This document shows positions 42,990 through 53,361 of a stretch of 64,000 nt of DNA, one piece after another. Numbering within the stretch: the first letter of the stretch is position 1; each line of letters opens with the position of its first letter. The position numbers and the translations under genes were made by a program. Under the pieces are notes generated by a model. That model saw only the letters and a program-made list of their open reading frames with translations, was not told the origin of the DNA and did no database searches. The stretch covers positions 4,588,001 through 4,652,000 of the forward strand of contig NZ_CP009323.1 in NCBI RefSeq assembly GCF_000959725.1. Direction: 5' to 3'. Source of the DNA: Burkholderia gladioli (GTDB taxonomy: Bacteria; Pseudomonadota; Gammaproteobacteria; Burkholderiales; Burkholderiaceae).

Positions 42990-45900
42990 TCAATGTCCGT
43001 CCTTGCCCGAGCCTTCATCCGTCGACCCGGCCGAAGCGCCGCCCTGGCCGTCATGCGGATGGTGCTGGTTGTAGTGTGCGAGCGCCTCATCCGGGTCTTC
43101 CTTCTCACCGCCGAATTTCGCGCGGATCACGACGAAGAACATCGGGATCATAAAAATCGCGAGGAAGGTGGCCGTCAACATGCCGCCGATCACGCCCGTA
43201 CCGATTGCGTGCTGGCTGGCCGAGCCGGCGCCGTTACTGATCGCGAGCGGCATCACGCCGAGAATGAACGCGAGCGAGGTCATCAGAATCGGACGCAACC
43301 GCAGACGCGCTGCTTCCAGCGCGGCCTCGACCGGGCCCATTCCTTCACTCTGTTGCAACTCGCGCGCGAATTCGACGATCAGAATCGCGTTCTTCGCCGA
43401 CAAGCCCACCGTGGTCAGGAGACCGACCTGGAAGAACACGTCGTTCTCGAGCCCGCGCAGCGTAGCGGCCAGCAATGCGCCGATCACGCCGAGCGGCACC
43501 ACCATGATCACCGAGAACGGGATCGACCAGCTTTCATACAACGCCGCGAGACACAGGAACACGACGAGGATCGAGATGCCGTACAGGATGGGCGCCTGCG
43601 AACCGGACTGGCGTTCCTGCAACGACAGGCCCGTCCATTCGTAGCCGACACCCGCCGGCAACTTCGCCACGAGTGCTTCCATCGCCGTCATTGCCTGACC
43701 GGTCGACTTGCCCGGCGCCGCCGCGCCCTGGATTTCTACTGCGGAAATACCGTTGTAACGCTCGAGCTTCGGCGAACCATAGGTCCACTGGCCGCTTGCG
43801 AACGACGAGAACGGCACCATGCCGCCTGCCGTGTTACGCACGTACCAGGTGTTCAGGTCTTCCGGCGTCATACGGAACGGTGCATCGCCCTGCAGGTACA
43901 CCTTCTTGATACGGCCGTCGGTATCGAGGAAGTTGTTCACGTACTGCGACGCCCACGCGATCGAGAACGTCTGGTCGATTGCGGACAGCGATACGCCGAG
44001 TGCCGAGGCCTTTTCGTGGTCGATGTTCACCTTGAACTGCGGCGTATCGTTCAGGCCGTTCGGGCGCACCTGCGCCAGCGTCGGATCCTGCGCGGCCATG
44101 CCGAGCAGCATGTTGCGCGCTTGCATCAGCCTTTCGTGGCCGACACCCGCGCGGTCCTGCAGCTCGAAGCCCAAGCCCCCGGCCGTGCCGAGCTCGGGGA
44201 TGGACGGCGGGTTCACCGGTATGACCATCGCGTCATTGAAGTTCATGTAGCGCCCATACAAGCGCTCTCCTATGGCCTGCACACCCTGCTCTGCGCCTCG
44301 CCTTCGGGAGTAATCCTTCAGGCGCACAAAGATCATCCCCGAATTCTGGGAACTACCGGCGAAACTGAAGCCGTTAACCGTGAAGACCGATTCGACAATC
44401 GCTTTCTCATTATCAAGCAGGTAATCGGAAATGTTAGAGAGCACTCTTGCGGTCCTCTGCTGGGTCGACCCGGACGGGGTCTGGACTAGCACGAAGAAGC
44501 TGCCTTGATCCTCTTCCGGCAGAAACGATTTGGGCAGCCGCACGAACAGCAGGCCGACCGCGAAGATCACCACCATGTAGATGATGAGCCAGCGGCCCGA
44601 GCGCTTGATCACGTGGTGCACGCCCGAGTGATACTTGTCGCGGCTCTTGTTGAAGTTCCGGTTGAACCAGCCGAAGAAACCCTTCTTCTCTTCGTGATGA
44701 CCTTGCGGAATCGGCTTGAGAATCGTCGCGCACAAAGCCGGCGTCAGAACCAACGCGACCAGCACCGACAGCACCATGGCCGCCACGATGGTCAGCGAGA
44801 ATTGCCGGTAAATAGCGCCGACCGAACCGCCCGAGAACGCCACCGGCACGAACACCGCCGACAGCACGAGCGCCACGCCGACGAGCGCGCCGGTAATCTG
44901 GTCCATCGCCTTGCGCGTGGCTTCGCGAGGGGATAGGCCCTCCTCCGCCATCACCCGCTCGACGTTTTCCACCACCACGATCGCGTCGTCCACCAGCAGG
45001 CCGATTGCCAGCACGAGCCCGAACATGGACAACGTGTTGATCGAAAAGCCCACTATGCTCATGACCGCGAACGTGCCCAACAGCACCACCGGCACGGCGA
45101 TCGTCGGGATCAGCGTGGCCCGCAGGTTCTGCAGGAACAGATACATCACGAGGAACACGAGCACGATGCCCTCGAGCAGCGTCTTGACCACTTCCTCGAT
45201 AGACAGACGCACGAACGGCGTGGTGTCGTACGGATACTTCACGACGAGGCCGTGCGGGAAGTACTTCGACAGCTCGTCGATCTTCTGACGCACCTGATTT
45301 GCTGTCTCAAGGGCGTTTGCGCCGCTCGTGAGCTGTATACCCACGCCTGCCGTGGGGCGGCCGTTGTACATGGTTTCCAGATTGTACGTTTCGCCGCCCA
45401 GCTCCACACGTGCAACGTCCCTGACGCGCACCTGCGAACCGTCCTTGCTTACCTTCAGTAAAATGTTGCCGAACTCCTGCGGCGTACGCAGCAGGGTCGC
45501 CTCTGTGACGGTGGCTTGTAACATCTGCCCGGAAACTGCTGGCGTTCCGCCAAGCTGCCCCCCCGCCACTTGCACGTTCTGCTCTTCAAGAGCGGTCGTG
45601 ACGTCGACGGGTGTCAGTGCAAAGCTCATGAGCTTCTCTGGATTCAGCCAGATCCGCATGGCGTACTGGGCCCCGAACAAGGTAGTCGTTCCGACTCCAT
45701 CTATGCGGCTGATTGGGTCCTGGACATGCGATGCGACGTAATTGGTGAGATCGATGTTCGCCATGCTGCCGTCTTCGGACACGAACGCCATGACCAGCAG
45801 GAAGCTGCTGCTCGACTTCGTGACCTTGGTGCCCAGTTGCTGCACGGCTTGCGGCAGGAGCGGCGTGGCGAGCTGCAGCTTGTTCTGCACCTGCACCTGG

Positions 45901-46208
45901 GCGATGTCGGGATTGGTGCCGGCCGCGAACGTCAGCGTGATGGTTGCGGTACCCGAGTCGTCCGACGTGGACGACAGGTACAGCAAGTGGTCGAGACCAC
46001 TCATCTGCTGCTCGATCACCTGCGTGACGGTGTTTTCCACCGTCTTCGCCGAAGCGCCCGGATACGTTGCGCTGATCTGCACGGCCGGCGGCGCGATGGT
46101 CGGGTATTGCGCGATCGGCAACGTAAACACCGACGCGATACCCGCGAGCATCAAGATGATGGCGATCACCCATGCAAAAATCGGGCGATCAATGAAGAAC
46201 TTTGCCAT
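42990..46208 (-). CDS. RND multidrug efflux transporter, inner-membrane subunit (AcrB/MexB type)
   Basis: Proton-driven HAE1-family exporter, 1072 aa, full length. GGGAG precedes ATG 46208. Twelve membrane segments with two large periplasmic loops are visible; the proton-relay acids are in segment 4 ([16 protein letters not shown]) and the matching segment 10/11 region holds [15 protein letters not shown]. The opening [18 protein letters not shown] is diagnostic, as are the funnel and pore segments [16 protein letters not shown] charged, His- and Gly-rich tail of about 30 residues ends the protein. It works with the adaptor (46227-47456) and duct (41471-42988). Among Burkholderia pumps it most resembles the BpeB/MexB class, judged by motifs only. 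Confidence 0.93.
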   Translation of the reverse strand: MAKFFIDRPIFAWVIAIILMLAGIASVFTLPIAQYPTIAPPAVQISATYPGASAKTVENTVTQVIEQQMSGLDHLLYLSSTSDDSGTATITLTFAAGTNPDIAQVQVQNKLQLATPLLPQAVQQLGTKVTKSSSSFLLVMAFVSEDGSMANIDLTNYVASHVQDPISRIDGVGTTTLFGAQYAMRIWLNPEKLMSFALTPVDVTTALEEQNVQVAGGQLGGTPAVSGQMLQATVTEATLLRTPQEFGNILLKVSKDGSQVRVRDVARVELGGETYNLETMYNGRPTAGVGIQLTSGANALETANQVRQKIDELSKYFPHGLVVKYPYDTTPFVRLSIEEVVKTLLEGIVLVFLVMYLFLQNLRATLIPTIAVPVVLLGTFAVMSIVGFSINTLSMFGLVLAIGLLVDDAIVVVENVERVMAEEGLSPREATRKAMDQITGALVGVALVLSAVFVPVAFSGGSVGAIYRQFSLTIVAAMVLSVLVALVLTPALCATILKPIPQGHHEEKKGFFGWFNRNFNKSRDKYHSGVHHVIKRSGRWLIIYMVVIFAVGLLFVRLPKSFLPEEDQGSFFVLVQTPSGSTQQRTARVLSNISDYLLDNEKAIVESVFTVNGFSFAGSSQNSGMIFVRLKDYSRRRGAEQGVQAIGERLYGRYMNFNDAMVIPVNPPSIPELGTAGGLGFELQDRAGVGHERLMQARNMLLGMAAQDPTLAQVRPNGLNDTPQFKVNIDHEKASALGVSLSAIDQTFSIAWASQYVNNFLDTDGRIKKVYLQGDAPFRMTPEDLNTWYVRNTAGGMVPFSSFASGQWTYGSPKLERYNGISAVEIQGAAAPGKSTGQAMTAMEALVAKLPAGVGYEWTGLSLQERQSGSQAPILYGISILVVFLCLAALYESWSIPFSVIMVVPLGVIGALLAATLRGLENDVFFQVGLLTTVGLSAKNAILIVEFARELQQSEGMGPVEAALEAARLRLRPILMTSLAFILGVMPLAISNGAGSASQHAIGTGVIGGMLTATFLAIFMIPMFFVVIRAKFGGEKEDPDEALAHYNQHHPHDGQGGASAGSTDEGSGKDGH

Positions 46209-46226
46209 GTGGCGGGCTCCCTGTTA

Positions 46227-47456
46227 TTACGCGCCCGATGCAGCGGAGGCAGGTTGAGCCGTCTGGGCGCTGCCGCTGGCGGCTGGCGCCCCTTGAGCGG
46301 CTGCGCCGGAGGCGGGCGTAGCGGGAAGTTGCGCGGCAACGGTCTTGACCTGCATGCCGGGTTTCGCCTTGTCGGTGCCCTGCACGATCACGCGGTCGCC
46401 GGCCTTCAGGCCGCTCTCGACCACCCAGTTCGAACCGTACGTGCCCGAGGTGACGAGCTGACGCAATACGACCTTGTTGTCGTCGCCGACGACGAGCGCG
46501 GTCGGCTGACCCTTCTGGTCGTGCGTGATGCCCACTTGCGGCACGACGAGCGCGTTCTCGTTCACGCCTTCCTCGATCTTCGCGCGCACGAACATGCCCG
46601 GCAGCAGCACCTTGTCCTTGTTCTGGAAGATCGCGCGGACCGTGACCGAACCGGTGCTCTGGTCGACCGTCACGTCGGTGAACTGCAGCTTGCCCTTTTC
46701 GGAATACGTACGGCCGTCTTCGAGAATGAGCGAAACCTTCGCGGCGTCTGGGCCGTTCGTCTTGAGACGCCCTTCCTGCATCTGGCGACGCAACTTCAGA
46801 CCTTCGAGGCTCGACTGCGTCAGGTCGACGTAGACCGGATCGAGTTGCTGTACGGTGGCGAGCAGGGTCGCGGCGCTCGCCTGCACATAAGCGCCCGGCG
46901 TGACTTGCGACACGCCGATCTGGCCCGTCACGGGCGAGGTCACGTCGGTATAGCCCAGGTTGATCTGCGCCGTCTCGACCGCGGCCTTGCCCGCGGCGAC
47001 GTCGGCGGCGGCCTGGCCTTCCGAGGCGACCGCGTTGTCGTAGTCCTGCTTGCTGACCGCATTGGCGGCAACCAGCACCTTGAAGCGGCTTGCCTGCGCC
47101 GCGGTGGACGCGAGGTTGGCCTGCGCCTTGGCGAGCGTCGCCTTCGCGTTGTTCAGCGTGGCGATGTACGGCGCCGGATCGATCTTGTACAGGCGCTGGC
47201 CAGCCTTGACCTGGCCGCCTTCGGTGAATTCGCGGCGCAGCACGATGCCGTCCACCCGCGCGCGCACTTGCGCGATAAGGAAAGCACTGGTACGGCCCGG
47301 CAATTCAGTGACGACAGGTACGGTAGTCGGCCGGACTGTGACGACGCCTACTTCGGGCGTCTGTTGCGGCGGGACAGATTGTCTTGGTCCGCACGCTGTA
47401 AGCAGAAGGGCTGCGATGGTAACACACGACAGGTCAAACAGTCTCCTGCCTAACAT
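46227..47456 (-). CDS. RND efflux periplasmic adaptor lipoprotein (AcrA/MexA type)
   Basis: Membrane-fusion protein, 409 aa, joining the RND transporter to its outer-membrane duct. ATG 47456 has AGGA about 6 nt upstream; lipobox LLTAC with Cys22. Lipoyl half-motifs ARVDGIVLRREFTEGGQV and TDVTSPVTGQIGVSQV flank a coiled hairpin (about residues 100-165, Ala/Lys/Gln rich), followed by beta-barrel and membrane-proximal domains (VPQVGITHDQKGQPTALVV). The last 40 residues are Ala/Gly/Ser/Gln-rich and low in complexity. It is the first gene of the operon; no TetR/MarR repressor gene lies upstream, unlike most homologous operons. Confidence 0.93.
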   Translation of the reverse strand: MLGRRLFDLSCVTIAALLLTACGPRQSVPPQQTPEVGVVTVRPTTVPVVTELPGRTSAFLIAQVRARVDGIVLRREFTEGGQVKAGQRLYKIDPAPYIATLNNAKATLAKAQANLASTAAQASRFKVLVAANAVSKQDYDNAVASEGQAAADVAAGKAAVETAQINLGYTDVTSPVTGQIGVSQVTPGAYVQASAATLLATVQQLDPVYVDLTQSSLEGLKLRRQMQEGRLKTNGPDAAKVSLILEDGRTYSEKGKLQFTDVTVDQSTGSVTVRAIFQNKDKVLLPGMFVRAKIEEGVNENALVVPQVGITHDQKGQPTALVVGDDNKVVLRQLVTSGTYGSNWVVESGLKAGDRVIVQGTDKAKPGMQVKTVAAQLPATPASGAAAQGAPAASGSAQTAQPASAASGA

Positions 47457-47639
47457 AGGATTCCTGTAATTTATGGATTTTTAAAAAAAGAAGGCTGTGC
47501 CTGCATCGCCATTAAACGACGGGCCTCCTGCTGCAGCAGCAGCGCAAAAGAAGATATAAAGGTAGCTGTGGCGACGGCTGTGCCAATGGTCGAACATCGG
47601 ATGGTTTGATCGCCGCACACCTGCTTCGGGCGGGCTCAC

Positions 47640-48614
47640 TCACCTGAACTGATAGACGTAGCCGAGCGTCGCACCGGTAACGAACCGCCGACCTACCAGC
47701 GGGCTATCAGTAATGCCTCCACCCAGATGCGCAACGCTGATGTCGACACCTACCGACTGGTGCTCTGTGAGCTGATACGCCACGCGTGTGCCGATCGAAA
47801 CCTTCGAAGCACTGGAACCTTTATACGCCGGGCGTCCAGGCCGCATTTCCGAAGGCGTTACACCATAGTAGTAGTCGACGTAATCGCCACTTAGCCATTC
47901 GACGGTCATATGCGGCACCACCGTCCACCTGGCCGCCTGAATTTCTTTTCTGAAGTCGAGACTGGCCTGTCGTCCCTTGTTTCCGCCGAAGAGATAGCTG
48001 CTTGAGAGCGTCCCGAGCGCGCTATCCCATGCAAGCGTAGGTCCGTACCAGAATGCGACCGAATCGCGATTTTGCATGCCGTTAAGGACAGGCGCGTCCG
48101 ATTGTTTGTACCCTTCGAGAATTCCCACCCGTCCACGCAGTGCGATAGAGACGCTATCCCACTGGCCTACCTTCAGGTCGACCGTCGTGCCAACAACGTT
48201 CACCCATTTGTCGTCGAAATAGATTAGCGGAATCGGTGCGACATTGGCGCCATAGTGTTTGTATGGCATTGTCTGCACTTCCGCACCCGCACCGAGACCC
48301 CAATGCGTGACGTTCGTCGCGTTGCTCAGCAGCGTGAAGCCGGACGGGTCGCTGCCCGCACCATCGTCCGCCGACGCTACGCTGGAGATGAAGAATGAAG
48401 TGATAGCCAGAAATGGCCACCATGTTGACCTCGCCTTTCGTCGCGCTGCCGCTGCGCCAACCTGTTCGCGCGCCAGATGCGCTGCCCGGTCTTCCTTCGC
48501 TGCGGCATCGGAAAAACTCGCACGCAATGCATTGGCGAACCTGGATGCCGTCATCGCATGGCGCAATGGCAGTGACCTGCCGTTAGGACCCGTCTGTTCT
48601 GGTTGAAACGCCAT
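47640..48614 (-). CDS. MipA/OmpV-family outer-membrane protein with long N-terminal leader
   Basis: Predicted beta-barrel of the MipA/OmpV group, 324 aa, scaffolding or adhesin-like envelope proteins often controlled by two-component systems. GGAGG stands 7 nt before ATG 48614. The mature part begins after a hydrophobic stretch TWWPFLAITSFFISSVASA (about 64-82); barrel features include AGAEVQTMPYKHYGANVAP, LRGRVGILEGYK and the terminal GATLGYVYQF ending in FR. The 60 residues before the hydrophobic stretch are charged and Ala-rich, far longer than a normal signal peptide n-region. Either this is an extended signal or the true start is internal (for example ATG 48554), though the ribosome site favours 48614. 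Divergent from a response-regulator gene. Confidence 0.8.
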   Translation of the reverse strand: MAFQPEQTGPNGRSLPLRHAMTASRFANALRASFSDAAAKEDRAAHLAREQVGAAAARRKARSTWWPFLAITSFFISSVASADDGAGSDPSGFTLLSNATNVTHWGLGAGAEVQTMPYKHYGANVAPIPLIYFDDKWVNVVGTTVDLKVGQWDSVSIALRGRVGILEGYKQSDAPVLNGMQNRDSVAFWYGPTLAWDSALGTLSSSYLFGGNKGRQASLDFRKEIQAARWTVVPHMTVEWLSGDYVDYYYGVTPSEMRPGRPAYKGSSASKVSIGTRVAYQLTEHQSVGVDISVAHLGGGITDSPLVGRRFVTGATLGYVYQFR

Positions 48615-48693
48615 TCGAAACCTCCGTTGAGGAGTTTCAAGGCTAAACAGGAAGTTCAACCGGATGATGTGCGTCGGATTTCGGCCCGGATAC

Positions 48694-48715
48694 AATGTGT
48701 CAGGGTTGACACATT
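48694..48715. promoter_or_regulatory. perfect inverted repeat between MipA and the two-component genes
   Basis: Arms AATGTGTCA (48694-48702) and TGACACATT (48707-48715) around GGGT, in the 152-bp divergent region. It is 52 bp before the regulator start and 80 bp from the MipA start, and is a strong candidate operator for either direction. Confidence 0.65.
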
Positions 48716-48766
48716 CGAGCCGGCGTTCGACATCTTGGGAACGCGGTCGCTGGTTACTATTCGGGA

Positions 48767-49489
48767 ATGGATGCGATGCCGAACATACTCGTAGTTGATG
48801 ACGAAGAGGACATCAGATCTTTATTGAGCGCGTTTTTTCACAGACACGGCTATACGGTCAGTGTTGCGACCGACGGAGACAACCTTTTTGAAGTGCTCGA
48901 TACACAGTTGATAGACGTCGTGGTCCTTGACGTCATGCTGCCTGGAGAAGATGGTCTCAGCCTGTGCCGCCGACTGCGCTCCGTGTCGAAGGTGCCTGTC
49001 ATCATGCTTACCGCGGTTACGGACCACGTCGACCGCGTCGTGGGACTGGAGATAGGTGCCGACGATTACCTCGTCAAGCCATTTGATGCACGAGAACTAC
49101 TTGCACGCGTCAGGGCGCTCCTGCGTAGAAGCGGGTACCTTGACATGACGAAGACGGGGACGCAAACCAGGCCATTCCTCTCATTTGCGGGATGGCGGCT
49201 GGATATTGCCCGACGTGAACTGCGTTCGCCGGAGAACACCCTTACGATCCTGTCCAGCAGCGAATTCGATTTGCTTCTTGCGTTTGCGGAAAACCCGCAA
49301 CGGGTCCTGAGCCGAGACCAGTTGCTTGATATTGCGCGAGGTTCGTCTCACGACGTCTACGATAGAAGCATCGATGTACAGGTTGGCCGACTGCGCAGAA
49401 AGCTCGATATCGACGACAAGGAACCATCTGTCATCCGTACGGTGCGCGGCGGCGGCTATATGTTCACGCCGATGGTGCGACGGGGATGA
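48767..49489 (+). CDS. OmpR-family response regulator
   Basis: Two-component response regulator, 240 aa. Receiver domain residues 4-118 with acidic pocket VVDDEED (9-15), phospho-acceptor Asp55 in VVVLDVMLPG, Thr in MLTAV and Lys in YLVKPFDARELL. The OmpR/PhoB-type winged helix spans about 140-236 (LSSSEFDLLLAFAENPQRV, then VGRLRRKLDI and VRGGGYMF). ATG 48767 is used; ATG 48776 has a slightly better-placed GGGA. The stop overlaps the kinase start (ATGA). Likely target: the divergent MipA-like gene and its own promoter. Confidence 0.9.
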   Translation: MDAMPNILVVDDEEDIRSLLSAFFHRHGYTVSVATDGDNLFEVLDTQLIDVVVLDVMLPGEDGLSLCRRLRSVSKVPVIMLTAVTDHVDRVVGLEIGADDYLVKPFDARELLARVRALLRRSGYLDMTKTGTQTRPFLSFAGWRLDIARRELRSPENTLTILSSSEFDLLLAFAENPQRVLSRDQLLDIARGSSHDVYDRSIDVQVGRLRRKLDIDDKEPSVIRTVRGGGYMFTPMVRRG

Positions 49490-50859
49490 TCCCGATGCCC
49501 CTACCGCGCGACACAATCGGCTGGCGAATCGCTATGACGGTCGGCGCCGCCATTGTCGGTGTGCTGGTGGTTAGCGCCCTGTTTAACCGGTACGCGGGGG
49601 TTTGGGTCCGGCCGGTGGCCGAGGAGTCTGTACTTCTCAGTAGAGCCAACGATCTTGTCAGAATGATCGAGATCGTTCCCCCGGAGTTTCGCGAGCCTCT
49701 GGCGAAAGCCGCACAGATTCCGGAAGTGAATGCCGAATGGTACGCGGCAAACACGTCGCTGGCGCGAAGCTTTGCCACATCAACAATGAACGAGAATGAT
49801 GTGGAACTGTCCAGTTGGTTTGACAACGGCGGACAGCGGCGCCGCACACTACTGTTCGAATCGGACAGACCCGTACCCGGTCAAAAGTACGGCGTAGAGT
49901 CGCAGCCGCACGCCTATCTCCTTGCGCTCGAGCTTCGCGACCACAGTTGGGTCGCGTTCAATGCGACTCGCCGGGTATGGGGGTTATCAGAGCCTGCGCA
50001 GGTGGCCTTTGCCCTCATCTTCGTTGCGGTTTCAATTCTTGCCGCAGCTTTGCTTGCCACTCATTACCTCGCCAGACCGATCAGGCAATTTGCGGATGAC
50101 CTTCGCGCATTCGGAGGCGATCCGCGAACCAGTCCCTTGCTTGAAGCAGGCCCCCATGAATTACGTGCGGCGATCGCGGCTTTCAACACCTTACAGGCGC
50201 AGCTCCGGAGGTTTGTCGAAGACCGCACAGCGATGCTGGCGGCAATGTCGCATGATCTCCGGACTCCACTCACGAAGATCCGGCTCCGCGGCGAGTTTAT
50301 TGAAGACGAGGACCAGCGGACGCGCCTGTTTCGGGATGTCGACGATTTGCAGGCGATGGCCGATTCGGCGTTGTCTTTTTTCAGGGACGATTTTACGGCT
50401 GAAGAGCCAACCGCTTTCGACTTCGCAGGTCTTTTACATGCGATGGCCGATGACTACGCCGATCACGGCGAGCATGTGTCTTATGCGGGACCGGAGCGCC
50501 TGGTTTTCACTGGGCGCCCGTTTTCATTGAGACGCGCCTGTATGAACCTTGTAGACAATGCCTTGAAATACGGCGATTGCGCAGAGCTCGAACTCCACGG
50601 GGACGAAAGTCAGATCAGAATCACGATTTGTGACCGCGGCCCCGGGATCCCGGCTGGCACTTTCGAGCAGGTGTTTGCGCCCTTTTTTCGCCTCGAAAAA
50701 TCCCGTAACCGCACGACAGGTGGAATGGGCTTGGGGCTTACGTCTGCGCGCGCTATTGTCCGCGCGCACGGCGGCGACATTAAGCTCGCCAACCGTCCAA
50801 GCGGTGGACTACAGGTGGGCATAACCCTCCCAATTGGCCTTCCAACCTACGGCCCTTAA
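49486..50859 (+). CDS. sensor histidine kinase (EnvZ-like)
   Basis: Membrane sensor kinase, 457 aa, partner of the preceding regulator. Membrane segments at about 13-35 and 170-193 bracket a periplasmic domain of about 130 residues with no known fold apparent. A HAMP domain follows (YLARPIRQFADDLRAF), then the H-box with His256 in AAMSHDLRTPLTKIR and the ATPase domain with N-box NLVDNALKYG, G1 DRGPGIPAG, F-box FAPFFRLEKS and G2 GGMGLGLTSARAIV. Start ATG 49486 overlaps the regulator stop. The stimulus cannot be told from sequence. Confidence 0.92.
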   Translation: MIPMPLPRDTIGWRIAMTVGAAIVGVLVVSALFNRYAGVWVRPVAEESVLLSRANDLVRMIEIVPPEFREPLAKAAQIPEVNAEWYAANTSLARSFATSTMNENDVELSSWFDNGGQRRRTLLFESDRPVPGQKYGVESQPHAYLLALELRDHSWVAFNATRRVWGLSEPAQVAFALIFVAVSILAAALLATHYLARPIRQFADDLRAFGGDPRTSPLLEAGPHELRAAIAAFNTLQAQLRRFVEDRTAMLAAMSHDLRTPLTKIRLRGEFIEDEDQRTRLFRDVDDLQAMADSALSFFRDDFTAEEPTAFDFAGLLHAMADDYADHGEHVSYAGPERLVFTGRPFSLRRACMNLVDNALKYGDCAELELHGDESQIRITICDRGPGIPAGTFEQVFAPFFRLEKSRNRTTGGMGLGLTSARAIVRAHGGDIKLANRPSGGLQVGITLPIGLPTYGP

Positions 50860-51002
50860 GCTTCATGTACGGTGAACGAATATGTTGCGAGTCGTCCTGC
50901 CTCGGGCGCCCTTCCGGTTCGCTGCAAGTGCAGTCACACTGCCCGCACATGGCCCATCGCAACGACTCAAAGTCCGGATTTGCGGTGCGCCGAACCAGGC
51001 AA

Positions 51003-51458
51003 TCAACTGGATCGCGTCGCTTTTACGCAGCTGGGCAATTCAACAAACTGTTCGGTTCTTTCCAATGCATTCATTGCGTCGAACAACTGAGAGGGCGGAC
51101 ATGTCAACCTGCGTTTTTCTAGATCGAGCCAACCCACTGACGACGTCACGCGAGCTACCATCTGGTCGCCGCGAAGAAACTCGTTGCGCAACAACATTCG
51201 GCTTCCATCGGCAGACAAGCCAGCGAGTGCGAGGTTCACTGAAACTCGTTCGAGGAGATAGATTTCGCGGAAATATTCAATCTCGTCTCTCATCACGACC
51301 GGGCCAATGCGTAGCTGCATGAGTGCCGACATTGAGAATCCCTGGCTCGTCAGATACAACATCCGCGCATCAACCGATTTGTCCAGATAGGCGGTGTTAC
51401 GCATATGTGAGTTGAAATCCATATCGCCCCAGCTGGCGAAGGCTTCCGTTTCGAACAT
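51003..51458 (-). CDS. acyl-CoA thioesterase (hot-dog fold, 4HBT-like)
   Basis: Single hot-dog-domain thioesterase, 151 aa. ATG 51458 with AGGCT upstream. The active-site region is WGDMDFNSHMRNTAYL (about 10-25), where the Asp-x-(Asp/Asn)-x-x-x-H-(V/M) pattern of YbgC/4-hydroxybenzoyl-CoA thioesterases is kept. The helix and strands that follow (MRDEIEYFREIYLLERVSV, SRMLLRNEFLRGDQMVARV) are normal. It stands alone, convergent with the kinase gene, and is probably a housekeeping or detergent-like acyl-CoA hydrolase; the substrate is unknown. The 349 bases beyond its start (51459-51807) hold no gene. Confidence 0.83.
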   Translation of the reverse strand: MFETEAFASWGDMDFNSHMRNTAYLDKSVDARMLYLTSQGFSMSALMQLRIGPVVMRDEIEYFREIYLLERVSVNLALAGLSADGSRMLLRNEFLRGDQMVARVTSSVGWLDLEKRRLTCPPSQLFDAMNALERTEQFVELPSCVKATRSS

Positions 51459-51807
51459 GTTGTAGCCTCCACATAAATGAGCGGTGCATTTGGATTCCGG
51501 CGCAATTTAGCATATCAGAATCGGCCGCAACAACGCACTCACGGATAAAGCTAGCCTAAACTGGGCCGTCTAATGCGGCGCGCCGAAACGGAATCGGAGT
51601 TTCAGGATTTTCTACCCGAGGGCATTAGCGCGACGATCCGCCAATTGAACTCACCAAGCCCGCCCTTGGCAGCAGGAGGACGTCTAGCGGCACGGTTTGC
51701 AATTCCGTGTGGTGCTGCCACGCAACGCGTCGTTGATCCGAAGTTGTCGAAAAGCCGGAGCGGTGAATATGTTTCGCCGACTTCCGTAGCGACATGATAC
51801 GACTTGT

Positions 51808-53361
51808 TCACTCTGCCGCGAGATCGGCGTCAGGCAACCTGAACACTGCCACTGCGCTGTTCAAATTGCCAGCCTGTTCGTCGAGTGACTGCGCCGCTAG
51901 GGCGGCCGCCTGCACCAGCAATGCACTCTGCTGAGTCGCGTGGTCCATTTGAACAATGGCCTGATGCACCTGCTCGATTCCTAGACTCTGCTCGCCTGAT
52001 GCCATGGCGATTTCGCCTACGAAGTCCGAAGCCCGCTTTATGACGTGCTTTACATTGCTCATTGTCGAACCGGCTTCAGAGGCCTGACGTACACCCTCAT
52101 CGATCATTGCCACCGACGATTCAATAAGCGCCTTGATCTCCTTCGCCGCAGCGGAAGAGCGTTGCGCGAGCCCGCGCACTTCCGTCGCGACGACCGCGAA
52201 GCCGCGTCCCTGTTCCCCCGCGCGCGCCGCCTCGACGGCTGCGTTCAACGCGAGTATGTTGGTTTGAAATGCGATAGCCTCGATTACGCCCGTAATTTCC
52301 GAGATCTTGGCGGAACTGCTATTGATACGGTCAATAGTCCGAACCACGTTTTGTACAGCTTCATGGCCTTCGTCGGCAGTAAGTGTGGCGCGCGTCGCCA
52401 GTTCCTTGGCCTGCCGGGCGTTGTCGGCGTTCTGCTTCACTGTTTGCGTGAGTTGCGTCATACTGGCTGCAGTCTCCTCTAAAGAGGCAGCCTGTTCGAT
52501 CGTGCGCGAAGACAGGTCGGTGTTGCCGACCGCGATCTGCCGCGACGCAGCTGTCACGGACTCTGCACTGGCCATGATCCGGCGCACGGGATGACGAAGC
52601 TGCTGGTCCATCTTGCATAGGGCGTCGAGCAAGGCACCGCTTTCATCTTCCCCATGCACCTCTATCTTGTTGCCGAGGTATCCGTTAGCGATCCGATTCG
52701 CGATGCCGAGCGCAGTATCGAGGGCTCCGGTTACCGAGCGGACTACATAGAAGCCAAACGCCAATGCCAGCATAGACACCAGCGCAATAACGGTAATGGA
52801 GACGGATAGGACTCGCGCGGCACTCGCGACGTTCTCCCGAATGGTCTGCCGAGCCTCGTCTCCCGCGCTGCGCTTCAGATCGGCCAGTATCGCAAAGATC
52901 TGACTGACATTGCCGCCCAGTTCCCGCCGGGTTACCTCAGCGGTACCCTTGCTATCACCAGCGTCAATTTTTTCCATCTGGTGTTTTAGACCGACTTGCA
53001 TCCCGTACCATGCGTTCTGCAGCTTGGCGACGTTTGCCTTCTCGTTGACACTGCTGTTTGCCACAAGTGCCGCTAGAGACTTTTCAATGGCCGCGTAGCG
53101 TTCCTCGTTCTCCTGCTTCAGGGCTACCGTAGTAGCTGGGTCACCAGCGGCGACCATCCGCTGAATGTTGATGTAGGAGCGCGTCAATAGCCCGTCGATC
53201 TCAGCCAGCGTCGACGCGTTCGCGAAGTCGCGTTGATACAATGACGTTGTTCGATCATTGGCTTCTTCGAGGCGCTGAAGGAGGAATGTGGAGAGCCCAA
53301 TCATGCAAATCACGAGCAGGACAATACTCGACAGAAGTCTGTTTCGAACGGTCAGTCTCAC
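51808..53361 (-). CDS. methyl-accepting chemotaxis protein (4HB sensor)
   Basis: Transmembrane chemoreceptor, 517 aa. Membrane segments at about 8-28 and 185-208 enclose a periplasmic four-helix-bundle (4HB_MCP/Tar-like) domain with [21 protein letters not shown] domain (about 210-262) leads to the signalling hairpin, whose conserved tip reads [19 protein letters not shown] and then [16 protein letters not shown]. The intact hairpin contrasts with the decayed receptor at 1614-2088. The ligand is not predictable; its place within a catabolic island makes an aromatic compound or a metabolite possible. Confidence 0.93.
   Translation of the reverse strand: MRLTVRNRLLSSIVLLVICMIGLSTFLLQRLEEANDRTTSLYQRDFANASTLAEIDGLLTRSYINIQRMVAAGDPATTVALKQENEERYAAIEKSLAALVANSSVNEKANVAKLQNAWYGMQVGLKHQMEKIDAGDSKGTAEVTRRELGGNVSQIFAILADLKRSAGDEARQTIRENVASAARVLSVSITVIALVSMLALAFGFYVVRSVTGALDTALGIANRIANGYLGNKIEVHGEDESGALLDALCKMDQQLRHPVRRIMASAESVTAASRQIAVGNTDLSSRTIEQAASLEETAASMTQLTQTVKQNADNARQAKELATRATLTADEGHEAVQNVVRTIDRINSSSAKISEITGVIEAIAFQTNILALNAAVEAARAGEQGRGFAVVATEVRGLAQRSSAAAKEIKALIESSVAMIDEGVRQASEAGSTMSNVKHVIKRASDFVGEIAMASGEQSLGIEQVHQAIVQMDHATQQSALLVQAAALAAQSLDEQAGNLNSAVAVFRLPDADLAAE

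Noticed and set aside
42582..44489. 635-codon plus-strand open frame opposite the RND transporter
   Set aside because: High-GC shadow of a certain gene; the translation is Arg/His-rich with no family motifs.
45570..47453. 627-codon plus-strand open frame opposite the RND transporter and adaptor genes
   Set aside because: It spans two genuine minus-strand genes and the gap between them; composition is that of an antisense shadow.
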